A DNA stretch of 64,000 nt, taken from Bacillota bacterium (lineage in GTDB: Bacteria; Bacillota; Negativicutes; Sporomusales; Sporomusaceae). Both the position numbers and the translations under genes were made by a program. Positions 1 to 7,577 of this stretch are shown here, one piece after another; the first letter of the stretch is position 1, and every line of letters begins with the position of its first letter. The stretch lies in NCBI GenBank assembly GCA_017889705.1, contig JAGGAB010000011.1:36249-100248 (forward strand), written 5' to 3'. Below the pieces are notes generated by a model. The model had not been told where the DNA came from. It saw only the letters and a list, made by a program, of their open reading frames with translations, and ran no database searches.

Positions 1-645
1 TTTACCGAACGTCAGCCAGTGCAGGATGATTCTTTATTTGAACTTTTACGGCAATGCCGCAAACGCATTTCCGAGCGGGAAGGTGTACCGCCGTTTGTTG
101 TATTTGCTGACACAACCCTCAAGGAAATGAGCCAGCAGCGGCCAACAGATTTTGATGCTTTACGCCAAATCAAAGGTATCGGCGAACTTAAACTCCATAA
201 ATATGGTGATGAATTTTTGCAGGTTATTACGGTATACTTGGCTGAATATGGCGTATCAGCAGAAAAATCCGAGCTGACAGTTAGTGCAGTGCCAGCTAAA
301 AAAGCAGCAGCTAAAAAGAAAAACAGCAAAGCTGAGACTGAACCCAGTCATCAGGTAACGCTGACAATGTACCGAGACGGCAGCAGTTTAGCGGATATTG
401 CCAAACATCGTGAGTTAAGCGGGCAGACGGTATTGAATCACTTGGTGCGCTGTGATCAGGAGGGTCTGGTTGTTGACTGGGATCGACTTATACCTGCTCA
501 ATATGAAAAACTTATTATTACCAAGATAAACGAAGTTGGCGCAGGCCAGCTAAAACCGATTAAAGAGGTATTGCCTGATGCGGTAAGCTATGCCGCTATA
601 AAAGCGGTTTTGTGTAAGCATTTTAGCGCGGCAGGCAAGGCGTAA
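1..645 (+). CDS. recQ: RecQ-type ATP-dependent DNA helicase, C-terminal part (5' end outside window)
   Basis: The reading frame is already open at base 1, so this is the 3' part of a gene that begins upstream. The visible part holds an HRDC domain (about residues 5-75, including the helix-hairpin-like KGIGELKL), a basic Ala/Lys linker, and a C-terminal helix-turn-helix region typical of the HTH_40 tail of Firmicute RecQ proteins (about residues 115-208, with SLADIAKHRELSGQTV). RecQ unwinds branched DNA during recombination and fork repair; HRDC binds DNA. The helicase core is not in the window, so the assignment rests on the C-terminal architecture. The GTG at 19 is probably an internal codon and not the start. 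Confidence 0.85.
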   Translation, partial: FTERQPVQDDSLFELLRQCRKRISEREGVPPFVVFADTTLKEMSQQRPTDFDALRQIKGIGELKLHKYGDEFLQVITVYLAEYGVSAEKSELTVSAVPAKKAAAKKKNSKAETEPSHQVTLTMYRDGSSLADIAKHRELSGQTVLNHLVRCDQEGLVVDWDRLIPAQYEKLIITKINEVGAGQLKPIKEVLPDAVSYAAIKAVLCKHFSAAGKA

Positions 646-670
646 CGACTATGACGTAGGAGAGGCGCTT

Positions 671-1960
671 ATGAATAAAAAAGCGGTAGCATGGCTTTAT
701 CAGCAATTACCTGAACTTATTGATAAAGGCATACTGACAACAGAAAGTGCTGAGCGGATCAGGGAATATTACGGACCGGCAACTGACAACACAGGCAATA
801 GAACTTTCTTACTAATTTTTGGCGTAATTGGCGCGCTGCTGGTAGGGCTTGGTATTATCTTAATCTTAGCTCATAATTGGGAGCAATTGACCAAGCTGCA
901 GCGCCTTATGATCGCAGTTGGCCTGCTTGCAATTTCGCAAATTATTGCCGGCTGTGTGCTGTGGTTTAAGCGCGATAGCCTTGCCTGGCGCGAGGCATCA
1001 GCCACATTGCTCACTTTGATGATCGGAGCGGCATTGGCGATGGTGGGGCAAACCTATCATTTAGTGGAAGATGTGGAGGCTTTTCTGCTTACGTGGATGG
1101 TACTGTCACTGCCGGTGCTGTACTTAATGAATTCTACAGCTGCCGCCATCCTATATTTGCTGGGAGTAACCTCTTGGATTAGCAACCAGCATGGCAATCA
1201 TTTAGTCTGGCTATTGTTTGGAGCGGTGCTGCCCTATTACCGGGGACTGCTTATCAGCCGCTCTAAGGCCAATGCTACCGTTATTATATCCTGGGTGATA
1301 AACCTTTGCTTCTATTTTATCTTTGGAGCAGTATTTTCAGCGGAACTGAACAAGTTGGGACTGTTAGTTTATAGTGCTTTGTTTGCCCTGACCTACCTTC
1401 TGGGTGCCGGGTGGTTTAAAGAAGAGGAATACAGTGGCCGCATGCCGTTTAAGGTGGTAGGCCTGGCAGGAAGTCTTGGCATCACTTTCATCCTGACATT
1501 TAAGGATGTTTGGCAGGGCTTGGCTTTAGGCTGGCACGCAGAGACCATGCTTGGTTATGGGATAGCAGGTGCATTGCTGTTGCTGACAATAGGCGCCAAT
1601 GTATTACTGCGCAGCCCGGATGCGCTTAGTATCAGACGATTTTCGTTGCTCCCCTGTGTGATTGGCATTGCTTATTTATTTTTGGCCTATGAACCAAGTG
1701 GTATTGGTGCTGCCGTTATATTGAACGCTTATATGTTGCTGCTTAGTATCAGTGTTATGGCAAGCGGAGTGCAGAGGCAAAGCCTGGGAATTGTAAATAT
1801 GGGGATGCTGCTGGTGGTGGCACTGATTGTTGCCCGCTTTTTTGACATTGATATAAGTTTTGTGGCTCGCGGCATAGCCTTTGTTCTGGTAGGTCTGGCA
1901 TTTCTCACCGCCAATATCGTTTTACTACGCCGCAAAGCGGGGTGGCAGCATGAAGAATAA
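671..1960 (+). CDS. DUF2157 multi-spanning membrane protein
   Basis: A 429-residue, very hydrophobic protein. An N-terminal soluble stretch of about 45 residues (WLYQQLPELIDKGILT) is typical of DUF2157 proteins and precedes roughly 11-12 membrane helices (about residues 45-420). The ATG follows a GGAG-containing site in TAGGAGAGGC. It overlaps the next gene by 11 bases. DUF2157 and GDYXXLXY proteins commonly occur as adjacent genes, and this pair keeps that pairing. No biochemical role is established; a shared membrane function is inferred. Confidence 0.85.
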   Translation: MNKKAVAWLYQQLPELIDKGILTTESAERIREYYGPATDNTGNRTFLLIFGVIGALLVGLGIILILAHNWEQLTKLQRLMIAVGLLAISQIIAGCVLWFKRDSLAWREASATLLTLMIGAALAMVGQTYHLVEDVEAFLLTWMVLSLPVLYLMNSTAAAILYLLGVTSWISNQHGNHLVWLLFGAVLPYYRGLLISRSKANATVIISWVINLCFYFIFGAVFSAELNKLGLLVYSALFALTYLLGAGWFKEEEYSGRMPFKVVGLAGSLGITFILTFKDVWQGLALGWHAETMLGYGIAGALLLLTIGANVLLRSPDALSIRRFSLLPCVIGIAYLFLAYEPSGIGAAVILNAYMLLLSISVMASGVQRQSLGIVNMGMLLVVALIVARFFDIDISFVARGIAFVLVGLAFLTANIVLLRRKAGWQHEE

Positions 1961-2501
1961 AAAATGGCTGCTCAGTTTATTTATCCTGGTTGCTTTTATT
2001 CAGCTAACTGTGCCGATTTTTATGGCTTGGCGCTGGGAGGATGTACTGCAGACCGGACGCCGCTTTTATTGGGAAACCGCTCCGGTTGATCCTTATGATG
2101 CCTTTAAGGGACGCTATGTTGCACTGGGGTTTAAAGAAAATACCCTTTCCGGTGTCAATACAGAACAGTTGATTGGCGGGCAACTGGTATATGCCATTAT
2201 TGATGAGAATACAGAGGGCAAGGCCTACATCAGCGGCCTGAGTATGGTTCGGCCAGATTCCGGGTATTACATAAAAGCCAAAGCGTATGCTGTTGGCAAA
2301 GATAAGGTACATGTAAACCTGCCTTTTAACCGCTATTATTTGCCGGAAGAGCTGGCTGCCCAAGCGGAAACAGTTTACCGGGAAAGTGCGGGTAAACAAT
2401 CTGGTGTTGCGGCTGTACGCATCAAAGACGGATATGGTGTTGTTGAGCAGTTGTATATTGGGAATAAACCATTGCAGGAAGTTTTGCAGCAAACGCGCTA
2501 A
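1950..2501 (+). CDS. GDYXXLXY-domain membrane-anchored protein
   Basis: A 183-residue protein with one N-terminal hydrophobic segment (about residues 5-27, usable as anchor or uncleaved signal) and the family motif near residues 50-58, here KGRYVALGF, matching the G-[DR]-Y-x-x-L-x-[YF] pattern. The rest is predicted to be extracytoplasmic. Its start overlaps the end of the DUF2157 gene, so the two are translationally coupled. The function of the family is unknown; the constant pairing suggests a two-component membrane module. Confidence 0.85.
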   Translation: MKNKKWLLSLFILVAFIQLTVPIFMAWRWEDVLQTGRRFYWETAPVDPYDAFKGRYVALGFKENTLSGVNTEQLIGGQLVYAIIDENTEGKAYISGLSMVRPDSGYYIKAKAYAVGKDKVHVNLPFNRYYLPEELAAQAETVYRESAGKQSGVAAVRIKDGYGVVEQLYIGNKPLQEVLQQTR

Positions 2502-2520
2502 CAGAAAAGGAAAGATAGTC

Positions 2521-2784
2521 ATGCCATACACTTATATAATCCGCTGTGCGGATAATACCTATTACACCGGATGGACAACCGATTTAGAAACAAGACTGGT
2601 GGCGCATAACAGCGGCAGTGGTGCTCGCTATACCCGGGGGCGTTTGCCGGTTGAACTGGTGTATTATGAAGAATATGCTAACGAGAGTCTGGCCCGCAAG
2701 CGTGAATATGCCATCAAACAGCTTACACGTAAAGTAAAAGAAGAAATGATACAAGAGTTTGGGGCGCAGACTACAACAAAATAA
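2521..2784 (+). CDS. GIY-YIG nuclease superfamily protein (YhbQ/UPF0213 type)
   Basis: An 87-residue single-domain GIY-YIG protein. It starts MPYTYIIRCADNTYYTGWT, in which YIIRC...YTGWT is the GIY-YIG core. The conserved Arg sits in LETRL, and HNSGSGARYTRGRLPVEL is the signature of the UPF0213 group. The frame is open further upstream, but ATG 2521 follows a GGAAAG site and gives the usual family length and N-terminus. Members of this group are presumed DNA-binding or nuclease proteins. The cellular role is unknown. Confidence 0.88.
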   Translation: MPYTYIIRCADNTYYTGWTTDLETRLVAHNSGSGARYTRGRLPVELVYYEEYANESLARKREYAIKQLTRKVKEEMIQEFGAQTTTK

Positions 2785-2791
2785 GGAGAAT

Positions 2792-2992
2792 ATGATGGAC
2801 GGAACACAACGAAAAAATATAAAGCCAGGTACAAAAGTGAAAATTGTACAAAAGCAGCATCAGCGCACAGGTCAGTTAACCGAAGGGATTGTCAAAGACA
2901 TATTGACAAACAGCCTGGTACATCACCGAGGTATCAAAGTCAGGCTGACTGACGGCACTATTGGTCGGGTACAGGAAGTGGTTAATCCGTAA
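2792..2992 (+). CDS. ywbE: YwbE family protein (DUF2196)
   Basis: A protein of about 66 residues matching the YwbE family throughout: KPGTKVKIVQKQHQRTG..TEGIVKDILTNS..HHRGIKVRL.DG.IGRVQ. It has an SH3-like, strongly basic, beta-rich character. Two consecutive ATG codons (2792, 2795) follow AAGGAG; the second has the better spacing (six bases), so the true start may be 2795. Function is unknown; nucleic acid binding is a reasonable guess from charge and fold class. It is the last gene before a strong bidirectional terminator. Confidence 0.88.
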   Translation: MMDGTQRKNIKPGTKVKIVQKQHQRTGQLTEGIVKDILTNSLVHHRGIKVRLTDGTIGRVQEVVNP

Positions 2993-3016
2993 TGAGTACA
3001 GGAATAATAGCAATAA

Positions 3017-3058
3017 AACAACGAGCTAAATTCCAGGTTTGGAGTTTAGCTCGTTGTT
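3017..3058. terminator. Bidirectional terminator between ywbE and aroF1
   Basis: A perfect 14-bp stem (3017-3030 with 3045-3058; arm AACAACGAGCTAAA) with a 14-base loop lies between the convergent ywbE and aroF1 genes. A-rich sequence on the left and T-rich sequence on the right let it work on both strands. Confidence 0.85.
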
Positions 3059-3061
3059 GGT

Positions 3062-4075
3062 TTAAATAGTACGATTGTCAATGCGCGCAATTTCCCGCAG
3101 GGAATTCATAAGAGCGGCGAAGCGCTCGGGTTTAATAGACTGCTGGCCGTCACATTTGGCATTGCTGGGGTCTTGGTGGACTTCGATAATAACCCCGTCG
3201 GCACCAACGGCAACAGCGGCTTTGGATAATGACTCCACCATCCACCACAAGCCGGCAGCATGGCTGGGATCTACAATGACTGGTAAGTGGCTGAGTTTTT
3301 TGATTGCCAGCACGGCGCTAAGGTCAAGTGTATTACGGGTATAGGTTTCAAAAGTACGAATGCCGCGTTCGCACAAGATGACATTTTCATTGCCGCCGGC
3401 CATAATGTATTCGGCAGACATTAACAATTCTTCAATGGTTGCGCTTAGTCCGCGTTTGAGCAGAATGGGTTTAGTGAGTTGCCCGGCGGCTTTTAGCAAG
3501 TCAAAATTCTGCATGTTACGGGCACCGATTTGGATAACATCAATATCTTCGTGATATAGTTCCAATTGAGAAATTGACATAATTTCAGTGACAATAGGCA
3601 ACCCGGTGACTTGGCGGGCTTGTTTTAAGAGTTCCAGACCCTCGCCCTGCATACCCTGGAAACTGTAAGGTGAAGAGCGGGGTTTGAAGGCGCCGCCTCT
3701 TAAGAAGCCTGCACCGGCAGATTTCACATCTTGGGCAATCCCGATGATTTGCTCACGGCTTTCAACAGAACAGGGGCCGGCAATAATCGCTAGCTGATTG
3801 CCGCCAATGGTTTGTGAACCAATCTGGATTACTGTGCTTTCAGGATGAAAGGTGCGGTTGGCTTTTTTGTAAGGTTCTTGCACAGACAGTACTTTTTCCA
3901 CATAGGTTTTGCTCAGCAAGTAATCGCGGTCGAGTTTGCCGGTATCGCCGACAATTCCTAAAATTGTCTGGAATTCTCCATAAGTGGGCCAAACACTGCA
4001 ACCATAATTCTCCAATTCCTGTTTTAGCTTGTCAATTTCTGCCGGTGTTGCTAATTTGTTTAATACAATAACCAT
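3062..4075 (-). CDS. aroF: 3-deoxy-7-phosphoheptulonate (DAHP) synthase, type I-beta, copy 1
   Basis: Catalyses condensation of PEP and erythrose-4-phosphate, the first step of the shikimate pathway. The 337-residue protein has an N-terminal ferredoxin-like regulatory domain (about residues 1-68), followed by the TIM-barrel core with [44 protein letters not shown] and VDPSHAAG, which carry the PEP and metal ligands of this family. The ATG at 4075 is preceded by AAGGAGGTC; the longer upstream frame runs into the attenuator terminator and is not used. It is a paralogue of the copy at 21768, with a different leader control: a Phe-rich leader peptide and terminator lie directly upstream. In related enzymes the N-terminal domain mediates feedback by Phe/Tyr; that is family knowledge, not visible here. 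Confidence 0.95.
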   Translation of the reverse strand: MVIVLNKLATPAEIDKLKQELENYGCSVWPTYGEFQTILGIVGDTGKLDRDYLLSKTYVEKVLSVQEPYKKANRTFHPESTVIQIGSQTIGGNQLAIIAGPCSVESREQIIGIAQDVKSAGAGFLRGGAFKPRSSPYSFQGMQGEGLELLKQARQVTGLPIVTEIMSISQLELYHEDIDVIQIGARNMQNFDLLKAAGQLTKPILLKRGLSATIEELLMSAEYIMAGGNENVILCERGIRTFETYTRNTLDLSAVLAIKKLSHLPVIVDPSHAAGLWWMVESLSKAAVAVGADGVIIEVHQDPSNAKCDGQQSIKPERFAALMNSLREIARIDNRTI

Positions 4076-4110
4076 AAAGTAAGACCTCCTTGAATAATTA
4101 AAAAATAATA

Positions 4111-4141
4111 AAACCCTAAGACTCAATGAGCCTTAGGGTTT
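4111..4141 (-). terminator. Attenuator terminator in the aroF1 leader
   Basis: On the minus strand a 10-bp stem (4132-4141 with 4111-4120; arm AAACCCTAAG on the plus strand), extendable inside by a short CTC/GAG pairing, is followed by a T-rich run. It ends about 20 bases before the aroF1 Shine-Dalgarno, which places it as an attenuator and not as the end of another gene. Its 5' arm can pair instead with bases 4167-4175 at the end of the leader peptide frame (GAGCCCTTA with TAAGGCTC, one bulge), giving a candidate antiterminator. Confidence 0.85.
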
Positions 4142-4165
4142 GTTTTCGCTGGTGTGCGGTTAGAG

Positions 4166-4291
4166 TTAAGGGCTCATAGACAAACTGGCTATTAAGTTAT
4201 TCCAACGGAAAAAGCCTGCGCTAAAAAAGTTAGCCCAAGCAAAAAAGAAAAAGTATTGTTTTGTATACAAGTTAGCAGTAGTTAATGTCAT
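4166..4291 (-). CDS. Phe-rich leader peptide of aroF1 (attenuation peptide)
   Basis: A 41-codon frame starting with ATG at 4291 behind AGGTGAG, ending with TAA at 4166. It encodes eight Phe: residues 14-17 in one run, then 22-23 and 27-28. It also has Tyr at 9 and 13 and Trp at 19 and 30. Clustering of end-product codons just before mutually exclusive hairpins is the hallmark of ribosome-mediated attenuation, as in enteric pheA/pheST leaders. Phe codons occupy bases 4208-4252. A ribosome stalled there would leave 4167-4175 free to pair with the terminator 5' arm. A competing pairing, GGGCT (4232-4236) with AGCCC (4170-4174), could act as the protector hairpin. The peptide itself is expected to have no function after synthesis. 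Confidence 0.85.
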   Translation of the reverse strand: MTLTTANLYTKQYFFFFAWANFFSAGFFRWNNLIASLSMSP

Positions 4292-4334
4292 TATGCTCAC
4301 CTAATACCCAGTTAATTTTTAAAACTATGTATTC

Positions 4335-4362
4335 ATTATACCAAACAAGTAGGAACTGTCAA
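4335..4362 (-). promoter_or_regulatory. Sigma-A type promoter of the aroF1 leader transcript
   Basis: Read on the minus strand: TTGACA (4357-4362), 16-base spacer, TATAAT (4335-4340); both hexamers match consensus perfectly. Transcription would begin near 4328, giving a leader of about 250 bases that contains the Phe-rich peptide and the terminator. Confidence 0.85.
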
Positions 4363-4593
4363 GTTTGAAAAGTTAAAACACAAAAACTTAATAAAAGTGT
4401 AACGTGGGAAAGGGTGTGGGCGTATAAAAACAATATAATTGAATTCTTATAGTGTACCTTGCTTGGAGTGACGCAAAATGTAAAAAAAGCTTATCTATAT
4501 GTCGCTATCAATAGCAGAGTGGCTGGAGTTAAGGAGCTAAATGCGATACAATAATAGACATAGATTACGAATATCCTAAGCAGGAGGCCCGGA
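4363..4593. other. Intergenic region between divergent aroF1 leader and nth
   Basis: AT-rich spacer between divergent units. A TACAAT at 4546-4551 could be the -10 box for nth, but no convincing -35 partner was found. No reading frame with a ribosome site and no repeat was recognised. Confidence 0.4.
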
Positions 4594-5226
4594 ATGCGCA
4601 TTACCAAAGCAATAAAACAGCAAATGCTTGAAGTTCTTGAACAAAATTATAAAGATACTACGACTGCGCTCAGCTATTCGACGCCTTTTGAGCTGTTGAT
4701 TGCTGTTATTTTATCGGCGCAGTGTACTGATGTTCGGGTGAATGTAATTACCGCAAGAATGTTTCCAATGTACAATACGCCGGAAAAAATTCTTGCATTA
4801 GGACAAAGCGGACTTGAAGAAGAAATTAGGGATTGTGGTTTGTTCCGCAGCAAAGCGAAGAATATTATAGCAACTTGTGAAGTGTTATGTCAGAAATATG
4901 GTGGACAAGTTCCGGACAATTTTGAGGACTTGATTACTTTACCCGGAGTAGGACGTAAGACGGCTAATGTTATAATAAGCCAACTGTTTGGCGTGCCGGC
5001 AATTGCTGTTGACACCCATGTGTTTAGGGTTTCTAACCGCCTGAAGCTCGCAATGGGAGAAACACCGCTTGCAGTTGAACAGGGGTTGATGAAAACCATA
5101 CCACGGCAAAAATGGAGTGATGCCCATCATTGGTTGATTTGGCACGGCCGCAAGGTGTGTAAAGCGGTTAAGCCGGCCTGTAATGTCTGTCCGCTCAATC
5201 AACTATGCCCAAGTACAAAAATTTAA
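4594..5226 (+). CDS. nth: Endonuclease III (DNA glycosylase/AP lyase)
   Basis: Removes oxidised pyrimidines and cleaves AP sites in base-excision repair. The 210-residue protein has the helix-hairpin-helix with catalytic lysine (LPGVGRKTANVI) and the downstream catalytic aspartate in VDTHVFRVSNR. At the C-terminus is the complete C-x6-C-x2-C-x5-C ligand set for the [4Fe-4S] cluster (CKAVKPACNVCPLNQLC). Length is normal. The start ATG follows AGGAGG. It appears to be a single gene; the next gene has its own promoter. Confidence 0.96.
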   Translation: MRITKAIKQQMLEVLEQNYKDTTTALSYSTPFELLIAVILSAQCTDVRVNVITARMFPMYNTPEKILALGQSGLEEEIRDCGLFRSKAKNIIATCEVLCQKYGGQVPDNFEDLITLPGVGRKTANVIISQLFGVPAIAVDTHVFRVSNRLKLAMGETPLAVEQGLMKTIPRQKWSDAHHWLIWHGRKVCKAVKPACNVCPLNQLCPSTKI

Positions 5227-5237
5227 CATAATCCATG

Positions 5238-5266
5238 TTGTATAAATATTATGTTCGACGTATAAT
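5238..5266 (+). promoter_or_regulatory. Promoter of the ArgA-like acetyltransferase gene
   Basis: A perfect TATAAT (5261-5266) lies 17 bases after a weak -35 TTGTAT (5238-5243), and 23 bases before the start codon. Confidence 0.55.
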
Positions 5267-5289
5267 AACACATAGATTGGGGGATGAGT

Positions 5290-5745
5290 ATGATTATCTA
5301 TCGTAAAGCAAAATTTAGCGATGTGGAAGACATCCTTAAGTTAATTAATGATTATGCCGAGCAGGGATTAATGCTGCCCAGAGCACGCAATACACTATAT
5401 GAAGGACTGCGGGAATTTATTTTGGCTGAAGAGAATGGCAAAATTGTAGGTATTGCCGCTTTGCATTTGGTATGGGAGGAATTGGGCGAGATTCGGGCCT
5501 TGGCTGTGCATCCTGACAAAACCCAAAGTGGTATTGGCAGAAAAATTGTTGATATGTTAACCGAAGAGGCCAGAGAGCTAGGTGTTAAAACCTTGTTTGC
5601 ATTAACTTATCAGCCAGGATTTTTCGCTAAGCTGGATTTTAAAGAAGTACCCAAAGAGAGTGTCCCTCATAAGATGTGGAAAGAATGCATCAACTGTCCT
5701 AAATTCCCAAATTGTGATGAGATAGCTATGGTTAAAAATTTGTAA
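5290..5745 (+). CDS. GNAT N-acetyltransferase, short ArgA-like type
   Basis: A 151-residue GNAT protein. It has the acetyl-CoA loop region at TQSGIGRKIVDML (Q/R-x-x-G-x-G/A) and ends with the Cys-containing tail MWKECINCPKFPNCDEIAM seen in short, stand-alone N-acetylglutamate synthases of Clostridia and Actinobacteria. The likely role is glutamate acetylation for arginine synthesis, but no arg genes are adjacent, so the substrate is inferred. ATG 5290 is chosen because GGGGG (5279-5283) is correctly spaced from it; ATG 5284 is in frame and possible. It has its own promoter and terminator. Confidence 0.8.
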   Translation: MIIYRKAKFSDVEDILKLINDYAEQGLMLPRARNTLYEGLREFILAEENGKIVGIAALHLVWEELGEIRALAVHPDKTQSGIGRKIVDMLTEEARELGVKTLFALTYQPGFFAKLDFKEVPKESVPHKMWKECINCPKFPNCDEIAMVKNL

Positions 5746-5769
5746 TAGCTGAACTCCCGTGAATAAAGG

Positions 5770-5806
5770 GGCCATCGCGCTAAGTAATTAGTACGATGGC
5801 CTTTTT
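5770..5806 (+). terminator. Terminator after the acetyltransferase gene
   Basis: Stem GGCCATCG (5770-5777) with CGATGGCC (5794-5801), loop of 16 bases, then TTTTT. Confidence 0.85.
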
Positions 5807-5877
5807 CAGACATTAGAATTGTTTTGGGAATTGAGGTGGGCCGATAGAACAAAAGGCCTCAAATACAAAGCACCGCA

Positions 5878-6151
5878 CAGACGGCTTATACAACGCTTTG
5901 CCGCTAGCGCTTGATATTCGATTCCGTTTATTCCTGGTATCTTTCGTAATCCCCGTAACCCTCCGTAACCCCTAACGGCCTTTGCCGGAGAAAGCGCTCC
6001 GCAGGAGAAAATCCTGGTGGTATTCCGTTAAGCAATCCGTACTGTTTGAGCGTAGCGAGTTTACGGATTGTAGGAATATCACTCGGATTTTCAGCTTTTG
6101 GAGGCTTTGGGCCTAGACTTTTTGCTTTACTTTTGGGGCAATGCCAAAAGT
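5878..6151 (-). repeat. Dispersed structured repeat, copy 1
   Basis: About 275 bases homologous, in inverse orientation, to 63457-63818. Shared parts are a small hairpin ACTTTTGG/CCAAAAGT (6129-6136, 6144-6151); a large hairpin with outer 20-base arms (6007-6026 and 6073-6092), a 9-bp inner arm (6033-6041 and 6062-6070) and a 20-base loop identical in both copies; a GTTACGG-rich segment; and a GCGTTGTAT-containing end. In this copy 17 of 20 outer positions pair. It fills the gap between the acetyltransferase and the UPF0173 gene. No protein coding is supported. Confidence 0.85.
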
Positions 6152-6163
6152 GAAATCGTCCAC

Positions 6164-6829
6164 TTATATTTCCATACTCTGCCCAGGATTCAAAATAAAT
6201 ACCGGAGTATTTATCGCTTCAACCTTTTCTTTGAAGGCTTCCGGTGACTGGGCGATTAACGGCCAGGTGTTATAATGCATGGGGATTACTGCGCCAGGTT
6301 TGAGCATTTTTACTGCCTCAACAGCATCGTCGGGTCCCATAGTAAAGTTGTCACCAATCGGCAGCAGGGCATAATCAAGCTTTTCCAGGCGACCAAGAAG
6401 AGCCATATCGCCAAATAGGGCAGTGTCGCCGGCAAAGTAGAGGGTTTTGCCAAAGAAATTGACGATAAATCCGGCAGCATGTCCTCCGGGAACACCTGAA
6501 CCATGAAAGGCGGGCGTAATTCGGACATAACCGAAGTCAAAGTTGCGTTTGCCGCCTAAATGCATGCTGATATTCGTACAGTCCTGCTGCCCAACAAGAG
6601 CGGCAATTTCAGCTGTGGCAATTACTGTGGCATTATTGCGTCTGGCTATTTCGACGGTATCGCCAAGGTGATCTCCATGGCCATGACTAACAAGAATGTA
6701 GTTGCAATTAATTTCTGCGGCTTTGGCAGGGTTAATTGGATTGCCGGTGAAATATGGATCAAAGAGCAGGGTTGTATTTTCGTGTTTCAAACTAAAGCAA
6801 GCATGTCCGTAAAAAGTTAAAATTGACAT
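6164..6829 (-). CDS. UPF0173 metal-dependent hydrolase (metallo-beta-lactamase fold)
   Basis: A 221-residue protein of the YtkL/UPF0173 family. The metal-binding motif SHGHGDHLGD sits near residues 49-58, further histidines at AFHGSGVPGGHAAG, an aspartate in YFAGDTALFGDM, and the last histidine in IPMHYNTWPL. Family members are small cytoplasmic hydrolases with unsettled substrates. The start is supported by GGAGGTG directly upstream. It stands alone between the dispersed repeat and the divergent mobB. Confidence 0.92.
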   Translation of the reverse strand: MSILTFYGHACFSLKHENTTLLFDPYFTGNPINPAKAAEINCNYILVSHGHGDHLGDTVEIARRNNATVIATAEIAALVGQQDCTNISMHLGGKRNFDFGYVRITPAFHGSGVPGGHAAGFIVNFFGKTLYFAGDTALFGDMALLGRLEKLDYALLPIGDNFTMGPDDAVEAVKMLKPGAVIPMHYNTWPLIAQSPEAFKEKVEAINTPVFILNPGQSMEI

Positions 6830-7068
6830 AATACACCTCCGTGCTATGATTAAGTTGTAATCTCTATAATATTTCCCATTATCTTCTCCAGATTCCTGCC
6901 AGTGGTTATAATCACAAAAAAAATTCTAAAAATGCGGACAAAGTAATAAATTAGAATGAGGTAACATAGTAAGGAAAAAGATATAAATGCTAAAATTAGC
7001 GGCAGGTTAATTCATTACGATGAAGAATTTTCTTAATTATAGAAATAATTAGCCGGGAGCGACAAAGC

Positions 7069-7572
7069 ATGATACCCATAATATCTGTAGTAGGGCGGTC
7101 AAATAGCGGAAAAACAACATATCTAGAGAAGTTAATTGCCGAATGTAAGCAACGAGGATATAAAGTTGCGGTTATCAAACACCATCACCAGGATTTTGAT
7201 ATTGACAAGCCTGGTAAAGATACCTGGCGGCATACTGAAGCCGGAGCCGACACCGTATGTCTGGTTTCTCCGCATAAAATGGCGATGATAAAGAAATCTG
7301 ATCAGGAATTATCACTTGACGAAGTGGTTGATTTTATAGACAATGTGGATATTATTTTTACCGAAGGCTATAAACAGGAAACCAAATGTAAAATTGAAGT
7401 ATACCGTCAGGCGGCCGGACATGCACCGCTTGGCGTGAAACGTGAATTGTTGGCTGTGGTTTCAGATACTTTTCTCTATGAGGGGATACCACATTTTTCC
7501 CTTGACGATTCAGTTGCGATGGCTGATTTTCTGGAAGCAGCCATATTAAAGAACGAAATAGCGAAGGCGTGA
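7069..7572 (+). CDS. mobB: Molybdopterin-guanine dinucleotide biosynthesis adaptor MobB
   Basis: A GTP-binding P-loop protein (167 aa) that assists attachment of GMP to molybdopterin. It has Walker A GRSNSGKTT at residues 8-16, KHHHQDFDIDKPGKDTWRHTEAGAD (typical MobB) and FTEGYK. The start ATG follows GGGAG. It heads the cofactor gene block and its stop precedes moaA by a few bases, so the two are coupled. No mobA is in the window. Confidence 0.93.
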   Translation: MIPIISVVGRSNSGKTTYLEKLIAECKQRGYKVAVIKHHHQDFDIDKPGKDTWRHTEAGADTVCLVSPHKMAMIKKSDQELSLDEVVDFIDNVDIIFTEGYKQETKCKIEVYRQAAGHAPLGVKRELLAVVSDTFLYEGIPHFSLDDSVAMADFLEAAILKNEIAKA

Positions 7573-7577
7573 TAATA

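Noticed and set aside
2386..2520. Upstream extension of the GIY-YIG frame
   Set aside because: It overlaps the GDYXXLXY gene, and ATG 2521 with its ribosome site gives the family N-terminus.
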